64,000 nucleotides of DNA from Populus alba (GCF_005239225.2 NC_133292.1:11619965-11683964); one strand, 5' to 3'. Shown: positions 1 to 12,670, numbered from the stretch's first letter. Notes: a model not told the origin generated them from the sequence alone. Made by a program: numbers and translations.

Positions 1-3000
1 AAAATAAGAGACCATCAATTATAACATAAATAGTAGTTTAACAAAAACAACTCTACTTTTTAGAGGGAGGCCGCAAAGACTCCATGATTACTGCACACAC
101 CATTGACTAATTTAGCCACTCAGTTTTCATTTCCTTTCATTGAAGTTTGAGAGCAGCTTTCTATCCCTGTCTGCCTTGGGCAAAACGTGAATGGTTAACT
201 TGTCAAGAGACAATTGTCAAATAAAGTTTGAGAATTAGTACTGTTGTTTGTTGTTGCTAAAGAAAACAAGAAAGAACTTATAATTATGGCCTAAGAAGAA
301 GAACAATATCTCTTTCAATCCAAAAATACTCAAATGGGTAGTTCGAATAGATTTTGCAAATTTTACCTCTCTTAGTAGTATTCTCTGCTCTATCAGATTT
401 GATGTTAATTAATTAAGTATTGGTTGGTGGATAAATACATAATTAATGAATATATTGTGATGGTTCACTTTTAGCAGTACTAGACTAGCTACATAGGAGC
501 TCTCTCCACAGTTTATGGTGTTTAAATGGACTGGATGATGGTTGAATTTTTATCTATCTAATATTTTTTGTCGTCATTTGAGCTTTTTGTGACTTCCGAT
601 TGCCTGACCGGATATTGTACCATTTGATGTACGCGGCCGAGTCTTTTCCGGCAACTTTGGCCTTGTAAGCACCGGGAAAGCCACCTTGCTGTGTGTTGTA
701 TACATATCGTCAGATATTAACAAGCTTCCAAGTTCCAAAAGTTTCGTCCCCACATGCTACGGGAAAATTCTCAACTGACCAATCTCCTTGTTGCTGTCAC
801 TGAAGCTTTTATATATGAAGGAGTCCTTGCTCCGTCTCCTATTGAACTTCTAGTTTTGAAATATTAGAAGATGAAGCGATCAGACAGTGGAGATAATTAC
901 TTCCAACGAGTAGTCTTCAACCTCTAATAAACTATCATTAATTGTTATATATATAAAAAAACGAAAACATTAGGTTTAACTTTCTTCCCGTTTAATATCC
1001 CAAAGTCTGCCCTTAAATTGCCATGGATGGTTACTATCCTTATCCACAAAAATTTAATAAAATCTTAATTCCTTCAAGTCCTGCTTTTGTCATCAAAGGA
1101 CCCAAAAAAAATGATAGGGGATACTGATATTTAATATTCCTGTTATCCTTTCCAGTTATTTACTGAAAGAAACAATGGAAAACAAAAACGATAAGAACTC
1201 CCATCTTTTGTCTTATTCTGTATAGGCTATCTAGCACTTTAACTAAGAACTATGGATTCTAATTTCACCTACAGTGGCAATGATCTGGTAAAAGGTTCCG
1301 AAAACATTCTACTCTGGTCTACTTAATGTTGGCTATGCTCTTGTTTTCTTGCCTTAATTTTATTTTTCTATTTTTCTTTCCCTCTTGTTCATAATTCTCT
1401 TTCCCTACCAACTAGATTATCGTTGATGTATTGCTAATCTAGTTCTTGTACATTCACAATTCTTGTACATTGAGATTTATATCCCTTTGATGCTGTAAGG
1501 AACTAGTGTTACATTTTTCTTGCCTTCCTGGCTATGATTTAACGCGCATGATATATATGTTAAAGACAAGAAGTCATTTTCTTTGATTAAATCCAATTAA
1601 TATCATGTGAAGAGCAAGCATGAGTTGGATCACTTTAATCTCCTTTTCGATTATCCAATTTCTTTTAGAGTACGAGCTAGGACCACTCAAGGAATTGTAA
1701 TAATTTAAAAGAAAAGGAGGTGCATGGTGACCCTAACTTCAACTGGGTAATTAATAAGGTAGCTATATAGAACCTGAAATGAGTGTGGTCCATGCTTTTC
1801 ATAGCAATGGCTACGACAGTTAACATGGAAGATGCCAAAGCTCCAGAACACGACAATTAATGGTGACTAAGCATGCACTTTGTAATGCTTGAGCGCTCCA
1901 CACATGAGAAGCAATAGCCGGCAATTAGAAACTAAATTGATATGTGTTTAGTTTCCTAAGTTCCAAGTTCTTTTGGTTAAATCTTTTTCTATCTCTTCTG
2001 TCTTTAATTTATTTATAGCTTAATGCTGCAGGATAAACAAGGCCAGAAACCTATCTGTGACAGTTATAGCTCCTTAATTAATTTGTTAATTGGCCATTTG
2101 CCCTTTTTCCATCGATAATTAAGAGGGTGTGGCATATTTTCTTCATTAATTGATTAATGGGCTAGCTACCTTTCCTAATGAAAGGCAACCTTAAATTTCG
2201 AGTTTTTCCTATATATATGTGTGTGTGTGTGTGGAAAATACGTATAAAAAACGAATGATTTCATAAGGGAAACCTTCACAGGGGGGTTACTTTCATCAAT
2301 TACAAGTTTTCTTTATTAATTTATTTTCAATTAATGTCCTTTAACATCCATTTTCTTTTCTTTTTTGTTTTTCAGGTGTTCATTGGATTAACTTGTTCTC
2401 TTACTAAATTTAATTAATTCTTTCATGAGGTGGAGAATTTGATAAATTAAAAGTCATACTACATGACATTAATTAAAATATTATAACAACAAATTATCCG
2501 GTAGATGATTCAGTAACAAGAGTTTGAGATAAAAAAATTAATTTGTTTTCTTGTAATCTTAAATTCAAACCCTATGGTTACTAATATGATGATCATAGAA
2601 GTTTTTATAGTCGTTAATTTCAGAACCCATGAGATTAGTCAAGGTACATGTAAGCTGATCCAGACACCCATATTCAAATATTTTTTATTTTACTGAGTAT
2701 CTGAATTGGCTAGAGGCATGGATTTCTTGAGAGGGTATTTCCAGAACAAATTAAATGATTCAAATTGACTTCAGATGAATGTACATATTGGATATGACAC
2801 GACATACTGTAACACAAACACAAATTCAGTACTTTTAATCACTTAGGCTGCGTATGTATAATTTATCTGTCATTTTTCTCAGAGAAAACCTGAGGCTGTC
2901 TGCATGCGTGTCTTAAATTCACAGATATACAATAAAGCTAAACTACACCACAAAACCAATGACAGAAATTGTTGAGTGGCATGGCTTTGAAGAAATTGAG

Positions 3001-3311
3001 GCAAATAACTGACTTTTAAGAATAAAATACTTGCAAATGAAAGAAAAACTTGGAAATTAATGCAACTGATTATATATACATCAACTTACTTGATGGTAAA
3101 TTAATCTATATTAATAAAAAAAATTGTTGTTTTTTTATTAAAAAAAATCATTAAGTGGACAAGTTCATTCAACACGGGTTTTTAATTAAGTTAATTCACA
3201 AATGATCTTTTCATACCTTTCTCGAGTCAAATTTAATAACACCCTTTCCAAAAGAATAAAGATCGAAGTAGAACCCTTTCTAAAAAACGAAGATAAAAAA
3301 TTCCAAGCAGC
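1..3311. other. Gene-free AT-rich spacer
   Basis: No reading frame here resembles a known protein and none shows a convincing exon chain. The stretch is AT-rich, with a short GT/TG run near 2217-2232 and a degenerate SINE near 2500-2680 (listed separately). It may hold upstream or downstream regulatory DNA of genes outside the window, but nothing specific is visible. Confidence 0.6.
2500..2680 (+). mobile_element. Degenerate SINE (3' body recognisable)
   Basis: The plus strand carries the order GTTAATTTCAG, then ATGAGATTAGTC, then a GATCCAGACACCCA block, followed by an AT-rich tail. This matches, with many substitutions, the 3' body of the intact SINE at 23425-23612 (minus strand there), which has GTGAGATTAGTC and GGCCCGGACACCCA. 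The 5' half differs, and no target-site duplication was identified. Ends are approximate. Confidence 0.45.
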
Positions 3312-4814
3312 CACTACAAGATTTAACAGTTTTACCGACGGAATTTTTTCGTCGGCGTAAGACACATATTCCATCGGTAATTAATTTACCGATGAAATCA
3401 CGGACGGATAATTTCCGTCGGTGAATCTTTTGTCAGTAATTTTTTATCCGTCGGTAATATTTACTGGCGGAACAGATGCGTCGGTAAAATTTTTTTTATT
3501 ACCGACAGAAATTTCCGTCGGTAATTATTTAAAAACATTTTAAAAAAATTCATTTTATAAAATTATAAAATAATTAAATTAACATAAATCAACATTGTAT
3601 AATATATACTCAAAATACTTGGAAAAAAGAATAAGAAAATCAACTCAAACAAATTTGCAACAAATAAATAAAACAAAAAAATTAATTCAACTAAAAAAAT
3701 TCATATGAAAAAAATGAAGTTGCAATTGCTAAAAATTTAAAAATCCTATAAATAAATCAACTAAAAATTGATCTCATATGAAAAAAAAATAAAAAATCTC
3801 ATAACAACATTTATACAATTATTAAGAACAAAATCAATTAAAATTAAATAAAAAACAAACATAGTGAAAAATCATGAAAAAAAAAAAAAGATCTTACCTT
3901 AATATACTTGCAAGTGAAGCTAAGGAAAAAAAAATTCGTGAAGCATATTAATTAAAAAAAACTAAGAGGATAAAAGAAGAAAGAAGAAGAAGACATACCC
4001 GAGCATGGAGGAAAAGAGAAGGAGATGAGGAGAGAAAAGAAGAGAAAGAAATAGATATTGATGTTTTTTACATATAGTGAAGAAGAAGAAGAAGAAGAAG
4101 AAGAAGTAGACATAGAAGAAGAAGAAGAAAGAAGAAGTAGTAGAAGAGGAAAAAGAAATAATGAGTCTGTCTCTTGTGAAATAAGCGGATTCAGGTTTTT
4201 TATTGGGACGCGTTACCGACGGATTTACCAACGGATAATTGAATATTAATATTTTTTAATTATTTCGTCGGTAATTTCGTCGGTAATATTTAATTTAAAT
4301 TTTCAATTTCATAAAAAGTTTTCAGAAACCGCCAAAAATTACCGATGATTTTTCAATCCGTCGGTGATTCCGTCTGTAATATTTAAATGAAAATTTTAAA
4401 TCAATTGAATTTTTTCAGAAAACCGCCAAAACACGCCGACGAATTTTCAATCCGTCGGTGATTTTGTCCGTAAAGTAAAATAATTAACAGTGCAATTTAA
4501 AGATGAACAGTTCTGGAGCTCTCTGTAAAATACCGACGGAATTTTTCCATCGGTAATTCACTTTGTAATCGACATGATGAACAATGTTCACAGTTTACCA
4601 ACGGATTTACCGACAGAAAAATTCTGTCGGTAATTCCGTTGGTAAAAAATGACACATCATCTTTTTTTTTTGCTTTGTTTTAAATTTTTTTTCCCATGGT
4701 AATTCCCTCGGTATATACCGAGGGAATCTTTCCATCGGTACAATTCCTCAGAAATTTACCGACGGAAATATTCTCTCGATATTTTCGTTTGTATTTATTG
4801 AATTTCTTCTAGTG
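3312..4814. mobile_element. Non-autonomous CACTA (En/Spm-type) transposon
   Basis: The element begins CACTACAAGA and ends TCTTCTAGTG, so the termini are inverted CACTA[C/G]AAGA repeats. It is bracketed by the 3-bp direct repeat AGC (3309-3311 and 4815-4817), the duplication length expected of CACTA transposases. Both subterminal zones are packed with ACCGACGGA / TCCGTCGGT motifs in both orientations (for example near 3335, 3420, 3500, 4215, 4265, 4530, 4610, 4755), the usual transposase-binding arrangement. At about 1.5 kb it has no transposase gene. The only open frames in it come from a GAA/TTC-rich tract near 4078-4155. It must have been mobilised in trans by an autonomous relative elsewhere. 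Confidence 0.85.
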
Positions 4815-4817
4815 AGC

Positions 4818-5556
4818 ACACATCAACCTAATTAAATTAAAAACAAGAATCAATTTAGTGATTCCCCACGTCGGATTCCATTAATTAAAGAATAACAAAG
4901 ACTGCATTATGGTTACGTAAAGCAACCACAACTTTGGATAGCAATGTCAGAGCATCAATATTGGACCAGCTTATGGATACGATACTCCTAAACCACTCAA
5001 GTGCTTGGAACATGTTAGACGAGGCCAAAAATTAAGCATGTAAATATGCTTTGGCCTCGAGAATCTGATATTAAAAATTGTAAATCATGGGGCGGAATCA
5101 ACCACCTTATCCATGGTTTTACGAGCAATTTGTTGAAGCCTTAATTCTCCTTTCGCTTCCAATCAAGAGGAGCTAGCTTCATCGTGTGGCAATGCTTGGA
5201 ATTGGATAATCTATCTCTTCAGGGGGGGGGGGGGGAGTACAAGATAGCAGTTGACAGTTTCTTTAACTCATCGGGAAAGGTTGCAGAGGGAGGACTGTGT
5301 CAGTTTATTTATGAGAAGTCACATAAACTGGTCTAATTAGATTGTTACTTCAGACAAACAATAGCAGAGGAAAAGTACCATAGACTAGTTAAAAAGGAGA
5401 GTAGACATAACATTCCATATATACTTGCATAAAGAAAGAAGGAAAGAAAGAAGAAAAGTGAACATCTAATTGAGCTAATATGTACAGCATTTCAAGGTCA
5501 TGTGCGATGACCAATAGCCACCAAAAGGGCACATGCGCCTATTTGACCCATTAAAA
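4818..5556. other. Spacer downstream of the P450; G-run
   Basis: No gene seen. It contains a run of 14 G (5222-5235) and the presumed 3' untranslated and termination region of the minus-strand P450. The run is polymorphism-prone and could form a quadruplex. Confidence 0.5.
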
Positions 5557-7086
5557 TCATATCAGTCTGCCAATAACCTCGAAGGGAAAATTGTTAGGCA
5601 GCTGATGTGTTTTCAGGCTTCCCCTTTCTTGAATCACAACCGGTAAGCCACCTCTAACGGTGGCTGTAAGACCCGGGCTGAACCTTGGTACTTGATTCGG
5701 ATCCACAACCCGGGTGTTAAACCCTCGGATTATAGCAAGCGCAACAGCTTTCATCTCCACTAGGGCCATTTCCTTGCCCAAGCAAATCCTAACCCCAGCA
5801 TGGAAAACAGTATACTTAAAAGGGTTTGCGGGCACAAAAACTCCATTCTTTAACCATCTTTCAGGCTTGAATTCGAGACAATCCGGTCCCCAAATCTGCT
5901 CCATTCGACCCATTGCATATTGATGATATGTTACCCTAGTCCCTTTAGGCACAAATGTACCGTCAGGAAGTATATCATCCTCTTGAGAAAACTTAGAATC
6001 GAATTGTACTGGTGGGTACAGTCTCAGACTTTCATGAACTGCAGCATTTAGGCAGTGCATTTCACGCATTTCTTGAAAGCTAGGAAGGTCTTGATTCAAC
6101 CCCATGACCTTTTCTGTCTCCGCTCGAATTGCTGACTCTACTTCTGGACGTTGTGATAATAACCAGAAGAAACTGGTTAGGCCTGAAGCAACAGTGTCGC
6201 GACCAGCTAAGAGAAAGCTTATAACAATGTCTCGGAGATACTTCTCATCAGTTATGGACGTCATGAATCTTGATAGCAAATCATTGTTCTTAGAGAAGCC
6301 TGCTTTTCGCCTTTCATTTATCATTCCCTCAGCTAACTCATTCACCTTCTTGATTGCTTCTTTAAGTTCCTTTTCCGAGCCTATGCTTAGTAGCCTCTTG
6401 ATCTTCCAGACTATTGGTGATGGCGCCAGGGCTCGCTCAGCAGATAACTTTGACGCGGTATCAAAAGCTGCCGCAAATTTACAAGCAGGCAAAGATAACT
6501 CGAGGCATCCGGGGTCTAACCCAAATGAGAATTTGCAAATGTTATCAAAAGAAAATCTTCTGAACACATCTTGCAAATCCAAAACTCGTTGTTCATCAGC
6601 AACTGATGACAAGAGAGGAAGTAGCCTGCTACGAATCTCACACATTATGAGATCAAAAGCATGCATTCTTATGGAAACACTCCCTAATTCCAAGCTTGCC
6701 ATTTTCCTCTGAAACTTCCAATGATCACCATCAACATTAAAAATACCTCTACCCAAAAGATCACCCAAGAGTGCAGAGAAAGGTTTCCCTTTTGGGTAGT
6801 TCTCAAATTTCGTCTTCAGCATGTGCTCAACATTTTCAGGATTGGCAGTGATGATGTTGCCAAGAACATGGACATGAATTGTACCAGTTTTTGATTTTCT
6901 GAGAAGGTGAGTGTACCAATCGCAAAGATTAGCAAAATCTTTGGTCCAGCTTGAAGAAAGATAGGTCTTGCAAACATCACAATTACACCATGGTTTCAGC
7001 CTCAAAACATAGATCAAGAAAGAAAACAAAGAGAACAAGATGGTAAAACCAAAGAAAAGAAAACTAAAAGCAGCTAAAAAATCCAT
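5557..7086 (-). CDS. CYP94C1: Cytochrome P450 CYP94C1-like (jasmonoyl-Ile oxidase)
   Basis: Single-exon, 509-residue P450, full length for the family. Visible landmarks: an N-terminal membrane anchor rich in Phe and Leu (about residues 3-28); the I-helix motif AGRDT (oxygen activation); the K-helix ExxR in ESLRLYPP; the PERW motif in FKPERWL; and the haem-binding loop FHAGVRICLG, whose Cys is the axial haem ligand. The N-terminal CDVCKTYLSSSWTKDF block, LGDLLGRGIFN and QFDSKF place it in CYP94, closest to subfamily C as I know it. Known family role: CYP94C1 carries out carboxylation of 12-hydroxy-jasmonoyl-isoleucine at the ER, part of the pathway that switches off jasmonate signalling; other CYP94s are fatty-acid omega-hydroxylases, so substrate is inferred. 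Residues immediately after the membrane anchor are Cys-rich, as in Arabidopsis CYP94C1. No lesions are seen. Confidence 0.93.
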   Translation of the reverse strand: MDFLAAFSFLFFGFTILFSLFSFLIYVLRLKPWCNCDVCKTYLSSSWTKDFANLCDWYTHLLRKSKTGTIHVHVLGNIITANPENVEHMLKTKFENYPKGKPFSALLGDLLGRGIFNVDGDHWKFQRKMASLELGSVSIRMHAFDLIMCEIRSRLLPLLSSVADEQRVLDLQDVFRRFSFDNICKFSFGLDPGCLELSLPACKFAAAFDTASKLSAERALAPSPIVWKIKRLLSIGSEKELKEAIKKVNELAEGMINERRKAGFSKNNDLLSRFMTSITDEKYLRDIVISFLLAGRDTVASGLTSFFWLLSQRPEVESAIRAETEKVMGLNQDLPSFQEMREMHCLNAAVHESLRLYPPVQFDSKFSQEDDILPDGTFVPKGTRVTYHQYAMGRMEQIWGPDCLEFKPERWLKNGVFVPANPFKYTVFHAGVRICLGKEMALVEMKAVALAIIRGFNTRVVDPNQVPRFSPGLTATVRGGLPVVIQERGSLKTHQLPNNFPFEVIGRLI

Positions 7087-7441
7087 TCAAGAAACCAAGA
7101 AAAACAAAGAGAGTGTGTTCTCAGAGGAGTATAGGAAGGCAAGAGCTGGAAGCTGTAGGGCAAATGAAATGGAAGGGCGGTATATGTAGCAAGATTTCCA
7201 CTGCTGTCTATCTTGAAAATGAAATGGTGGGTCGCTAACTTGCTCTTTGCTATCCTATCCAATTGTGACTTTGTTGCTAGCTAGCTTTCAGCTATCGAGG
7301 CCTTGGAAAGTGTAGAAAGTTGCAAAAGTCCGTCAATCAAATCAAAGGTATAGAAAGTTGTGGCATCAATTTGCATGAATAACGCGTGCGCTAAAGATCG
7401 CTGTGTGCTCGACACGTACTGTTGAGGAAAATACATTCAAC

Positions 7442-7447
7442 CACGTG
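7442..7447. promoter_or_regulatory. G-box (CACGTG) upstream of the CYP94 gene
   Basis: A perfect palindromic CACGTG lies about 355 bp upstream of the P450 start codon, with a further CACGT core near 7413. CACGTG is the binding site of MYC2-type bHLH factors, which drive jasmonate-induced genes, and CYP94C1 homologues are jasmonate-inducible. The site is seen; its use is inference. Confidence 0.45.
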
Positions 7448-8574
7448 CTCTCTATTTTTTCTTTTTCTTTTTCTTTTTTTTCCCTTGTCTTTTGGCAGTT
7501 GTCTTGTGCCTTTTCGTTTTTTTCTTGGTATGGAGAATTTCTTTTTTCTTCTCATGTCGGTTGGGTTGTGTGCGGAACCGCCAGTTGATTGCTTATGTAT
7601 TCCATACTTTCATGTTATCAAAACCATTTTAATATTTAAGGAGAGGTTTTCTTTTTTATAAGATTAGGGTATTTTGAAGAAGACAGCTCTAATATTTAGG
7701 AATTCAATCGTGTTAGCGATGAAATGTTTTTCAGTTTTATTAACAGAACATAAATAACGTTGTTGTTTTACCGTTTGATCTCATCTTGAGTGCTTTTACA
7801 GTGGACCGTTACAGTGTGCTCCCAAAACTGTCCTTGGCTTATCTGTTGTTCAAGGCTGGTTGGCAGGGGTAGTTTCGGGTTTTGGTTTCTTTCTTTCTAT
7901 GAGACTTTGTTTTCGGAGACATTCCATTTCTGTCTTTTAAGGGGGCTTTGATGTAATTTTACTTGTGATAAAGGGAGATTTTAGATTGTTAAATGTAAAA
8001 ATTTTATGGATGGATTAAATCTATTCCAATTAGATTATATAAATGATTTATTAAATATAATTATAGACTAACAAAATAAGTATTTAAATATTTTTTAAAT
8101 ACTTGAATAACATTTTAAAAATATAATGACTTAAAAAAATAAAAAGGACAAAATATTTGAGTAAAACGTGTTCTCAAGGTATTTTAATAATTTTCACAAA
8201 GATTTGTAGCAGCAGTTGGGTTATTGTTATTTTCTCTGTCAATCCCAAAAAGAATTATCTTAATTGATTACGTCAAGATGGAGTTAAGGGTTCTTCTTAT
8301 AACAATGTGATTGTGGCAAACGGAGCTTCAAAGTTTGACCAATATTTAATATGAAATTAAGAGCGTGATTGAGAAAAGTTATATAAAGGAGAAAAAAAAT
8401 ACATTAAACATTTCTGTTTTTTATTATTTTTTTCATGGTCAAGTGGTCCCTTGTAAGGGTACAGTGAATTTATCGGAAGATCAAATTTTTTATTATCTTG
8501 CCGTCACTGTTTGCCAGCTGTAATCACTACTCATACGCTAATAATAACATTAAATCAAGTATTATATACCAGTA

Positions 8575-8578
<4 letters not shown>

Positions 8579-8633
<55 letters not shown>
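8579..8633. repeat. (AT)n microsatellite
   Basis: Uninterrupted alternating AT of about 55 bases, likely length-polymorphic. Confidence 0.95.
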
Positions 8634-8637
<4 letters not shown>

Positions 8638-8929
8638 CCCCCACAGTTGATGGTATTGAAACACTCGTGTAACACGACCACCAAAGGTGTTGGATCATGT
8701 TTTTTTTAATAAAAGAAATAACCATTCCTAAATTTATGCGTGTCAACCCATATTAGCAATTGATTACATTTCCATCTCCAATAATAAATATAATTAACTA
8801 GCAATCACTAAAACATTTTATTTATAAAAATTATTCCGGTGCTTTAGGCTGAGAAGGAATCAATTTTCTGATTTCTTGCATGTAGAGCCAGTTCTATTAT
8901 TCTTGTTAATTTAACTATTGCTGTTTGTA

Positions 8930-9090
8930 TTTTATTTTTAAAAAGATTTATTTTTTTATTTTAAATTATTTTTTTTATTTGTTATTTTTAGATATTTTAA
9001 TACTGATATCAAAAATAATTTTTTTAAAATAAAAAAAATATTATTTTAATATATTTTTAAATAAAAAATAACATTCTTCAAAACATAACC
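8930..9090. repeat. Dispersed AT-rich MITE-like repeat, copy 1
   Basis: Contains the family core: a Leu-like TTAGATATTTTAATACTGATATCAA-type stretch, then AAAATAATTTTTTTAAAAT, TATTATTTTAATATATTTTTAAATAAA, and an end resembling CTTTGAAAA/ACATTCTTCAAAA. The bounded copies at 15103-15295 and 27963-28159 define the family. Confidence 0.45.
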
Positions 9091-9649
9091 ATTCAGCGCT
9101 ATAAGTCGTCCTGTGAGACTTTTAGCACTTCAAAAAAAATTAAGAACACGTTTCTCTGACTTGGCCATGCGCCCAGCAAAAGCTAGCTGCTTGCATGCGC
9201 TTGCAAGGGAAGGCACATTAAATAAAAATCTGCCGTTGAATTAAATTTTAGAACATTAAAAAAGATCGCTGCTAGCTGTACCTAAGGAATTGAAAATCTT
9301 GCATCGATCGAGGCATGTATCTGGCCCAAAAATCAATTCGGATAGTATTTATTAGAAACCTTCGTTTTGGAGAAATCTTGACTTGTAGTTTTCTTAGACA
9401 GTGGCAGTATACAATTTTGTTATGTCAGTATTCATCTGTAGGTTTTTAGCTATATTATATTATATTAATTAAGAGCCAACACTACATATGTGCCATTAAC
9501 AATAAATAAAATAATCGTAATTAGAATAGTTTTTACAGACACCATCAATCCAACGTCCGGATTTCAAGTTTTAACTAAATTGTTAGAATTAATTTTTTTT
9601 AAAAAATTAAAATAATATTATTTTAATAAAAAAAAATTAGTGTGTTACA

Positions 9650-9800
9650 ATCGGGTTTTTGATCGAATTGTTGGGTCTCACTTGGTTTTTTCTTTCCTTG
9701 TTTTTTCTTCAACCCGTCTAGTTCCAGCCCCAGGTCGGTCGGGTCCAACCCAGAATCCCCGGTCGACCCGCTGAGCCGGGTCGGGTTTCAAAACTATAGT
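9650..9800. repeat. Dispersed repeat with CGGGTCGGGTTT end
   Basis: A Pro/Gly-codon-like C+G-rich block (GTCGACCCG, GAGCCGGGTCGGGTTT) ends in AAAACTATAGTAA and stands out from the AT-rich surroundings. Related blocks occur at 57375-57690 and, more decayed, near 22640-22800, 27690-27920 and 49645-49790. It looks like a non-coding transposon derivative; ends and class are not resolved. Confidence 0.4.
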
Positions 9801-9829
9801 AATTAACTTATTTCTTTTTTCATTTCAAT

Positions 9830-9985
9830 AATGCTTTTTTTATTTTTTTAGTTATTTTTTTTAATATTTTTAGATATTTTGATATGCTGATATTGTCAAA
9901 ATAATTTTTTAAAATTAAAAACATATTATTTTAATATATTTTTAAATAAAAAATACTTTGAAAAACAATATTTACTGTATTTTTA
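9830..9985. repeat. Dispersed AT-rich MITE-like repeat, copy 2
   Basis: Has TTTAGATATTTTGATATGCTGATATTG, AAAATAATTTTTTAAAATTAAAAA and TATTATTTTAATATATTTTTAAAT in the same order as the other copies, then ACTTTGAAAAACA. Located immediately after the GC-rich repeat at 9650. Confidence 0.45.
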
Positions 9986-10022
9986 AATAATTTTTAAAAT
10001 TATAGCTGTGATGGTAGTGGCG

Positions 10023-10078
10023 AGATGATTATGTTGATAGCAAAATTATAAGATGATTATGTTGATAGCAAAATTACG
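10023..10078. repeat. 28-bp tandem duplication
   Basis: Two adjacent copies of a 28-base unit starting AGATGATTATGTTGATAGC (10023-10050, 10051-10078), nearly identical. Confidence 0.85.
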
Positions 10079-12514
10079 AGTTAGAGGTGTTTTTTATAAA
10101 ATATTTTTTTTAATTTTCATGGAATAAGAGTGAAAACTTTTCTTGAAACAAAATAATTTCTACTGGCCAGTTTTTCAGTACTCATCAAACATTTCCTTTC
10201 ACTTTAACAATAATTAAGCTTTCACACACCGATTCTAAATTTCTTTTTTATTGTTTTTTAAACAAACTATTTATATCTAAATTGATGCATTCATAAAAAA
10301 AAAAAAAAAAAAAAACTACAATATAATAATGCAAATGCCCTCGCATTCGCTTCAGCACCCCCAATCCTCCTGTATAAAATTTAACATGCTTAAATTTAAT
10401 CCCTAGATTGTCTGATTTTAGACAATAATTATGAAGTAAAATTTTAACACGCAACTATAGACAACACCTCGTGCACGAGACAGTATCTCCTTTTGTCTCT
10501 ACTGTCAAGGTTCCGGCTGTCAATACTCAACATGTAATGCATTGCGCGCAATAGAAGAAAATTTTAGAGATCTAACATAGCTCCGGTGCCTTGAATCTTT
10601 CGTGTTTTTTCCATCTTCATGATTAAGATTCAGTACTTTACTTACTTAATTGATCACTTCGTGCAAGATTTTCCACGTCGGCGGCAGACGGCATGTCGGT
10701 ACATATTCAAGAATGGTGGATCACGTGAAGACAAACTAAAACCTCCTCTGTCGTTATATATGTTTCGTCTCGTTTTGAACCAAGTTTCGAAGCTATTTTA
10801 ATGAAAAAACTTCCTTTGCATGGTTCCAATTTCCAATTGAGAGCCACGTCTAACCTTTCATTTAATCATACCTGCAAGTGGTTCAAGGCAGATTGATTTT
10901 TGATAGTTCAAAGGGATCTGCAAGTGCCCTCCCCCAGACCCACATGGAGCGTGCATACATGTGAAGTTTCGAAGCATCCAAATGGCTGCTGGTTCTGCCA
11001 ACTAGGGATGGGAAGAATTAAAAGGGAGGCTTGTAATCCATGAATTAGTAACAAATAAATAAATATTTATAAAAATAATAGCTAATAAATAAATTAATTA
11101 AGATAATAATAAATATGATAGTATATAACAATACACGGTTAGTACTACTTAATTATATGTATTTGTTATAATATTTTTTTTGTTTCATACTGAAATATTA
11201 AATAACCATTTTAACCTAAAATGGTATAGAATGTGAGTGAAGTTTCAGAAATACTTAGAGATCATATGGGAAAGTCGTGATACAACCCGAATTTCAAAAA
11301 ATCAAAAGAATAAAAAGTATGTTTTTGCTACTTTTTATAGTGTCGAGGGACTAAAATCTTTCTTTAATGGGACATGATAATCTAGTTCATTGCTCATTGA
11401 TCTACGGTAGTGAAAGATTCCTACAGGTTCTTGGTTTGGAGGGAAATTCTTATTTTAAAAAAGTTTCATTTTGAAAGTTTCAAAATCTCTATTTTTTTTT
11501 TCATGAAAAGACTAATTCTTTTAACACGCAAGAATATGCATAACCCGAGCTAGGAGAAGGAGTTTGTTCCTGAAAACTCAAGTGTGCAGTAAGTTTTACT
11601 ACAAAAACTAACACACACAATCACCCATAAATGTTATTCCTTCGTTTTATAGCTAGCAGATTCTTTTTTCCGCGGTGACTTGATAGAAAACTTTGCGATG
11701 CTAAAGTTATAATCTTTTACTTACTCGAGATTTTTTAACTCCCTCTCCCTCTCTCTTTATATACATACCTATCTTTCTCCTATGCTGTAAATATACAATT
11801 TAAACATCATAACTAAGATTTATTTTTGCTTAGCTAGACAATAGATTGCACCTTACAATATAGCAATTAATACTGTGTATATTTTAGTTAATCTGCACCA
11901 GCTAGAAAAAAAGTTGGTTTATAAGCATAAAAATAGTTGGTTCATGAGTGTTTGGTGATCTTTTCAAGATAATGTTTTGGAATTGCAATCTTGCTCTAAA
12001 AAACACGGGTTTGAAAATTCCATCCCAAAGAAAAATCTATACGGGGGAGATATCACTATGCTTCTTTTTCCTCTTGTTGACAATGACAAAAGTAAATGGA
12101 AGGTAACAATCAATCCTACGAGACATGAAAGAGGAGGCAAACTGACGTGCCATTTGTTGTTCCACATGTTTCCCACGTTTTAAATGTGCTAGAAACATAT
12201 ACGTGCCAGACAAACAACCAACGGTTTCCACAAAACTCAAAAGGCAACATTTCAATCATCTAGAATTTAGACCGAGTGTAAAAGTTGATGGACCCCACAA
12301 ATTACGGACACCTTGTTTTCCGCTTGAAAACGATAAGCATTTGATGCTGAAGTCACCATTAGCTGCTGTCCACTCGTTAAATCTATCCTCGCTAAATCTC
12401 TGATCTGTAGCTGTAAAGCCTGCAAGGCCCGACGGGCTTCATGAAACCTGATCCATGTGAGGTTTGGACCAGTTTAAATTAAAATAAAATAAACCAAGTT
12501 GATTGAAAATTTAA

Positions 12515-12670
12515 TTTAATTTAATTTTTTTATTTTAAATTAATATTTTTTTAATGTTTTTAAATTATTTTGATGTACTGATTTTAAAAATATATTTTTT
12601 TTAAAATATTATTTTAATATATTTCAAGTAAAAAATACTTTAAAAAATAACCGTAACAACACTTTCAAAT
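12515..12670. repeat. Dispersed AT-rich MITE-like repeat, copy 3
   Basis: Core order AAATTATTTTGATGTACTGAT, AAATATTATTTTAATATATTTC, AAAAATACTTTAAAAAATAACC, then ACACTTTCAAATA. The terminal CCAAAC motif is degraded. Confidence 0.5.

Noticed and set aside
3962..4249. Phe-rich and Glu-rich open frames on opposite strands
   Set aside because: They arise from the GAA/TTC tract inside the CACTA element; no protein-like composition or family match.
6104..6712. 202-codon plus-strand frame opposite the P450
   Set aside because: It is the antisense shadow of a well-supported P450 gene and has no similarity of its own.
7403..7661. Two overlapping Phe-rich frames upstream of the P450
   Set aside because: Produced by a poly-pyrimidine tract in the promoter; no conserved residues.
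11964..12403. Cluster of overlapping 66-72 codon frames on both strands
   Set aside because: Frames overlap each other in opposite strands, none has family motifs or splice context; chance openness.
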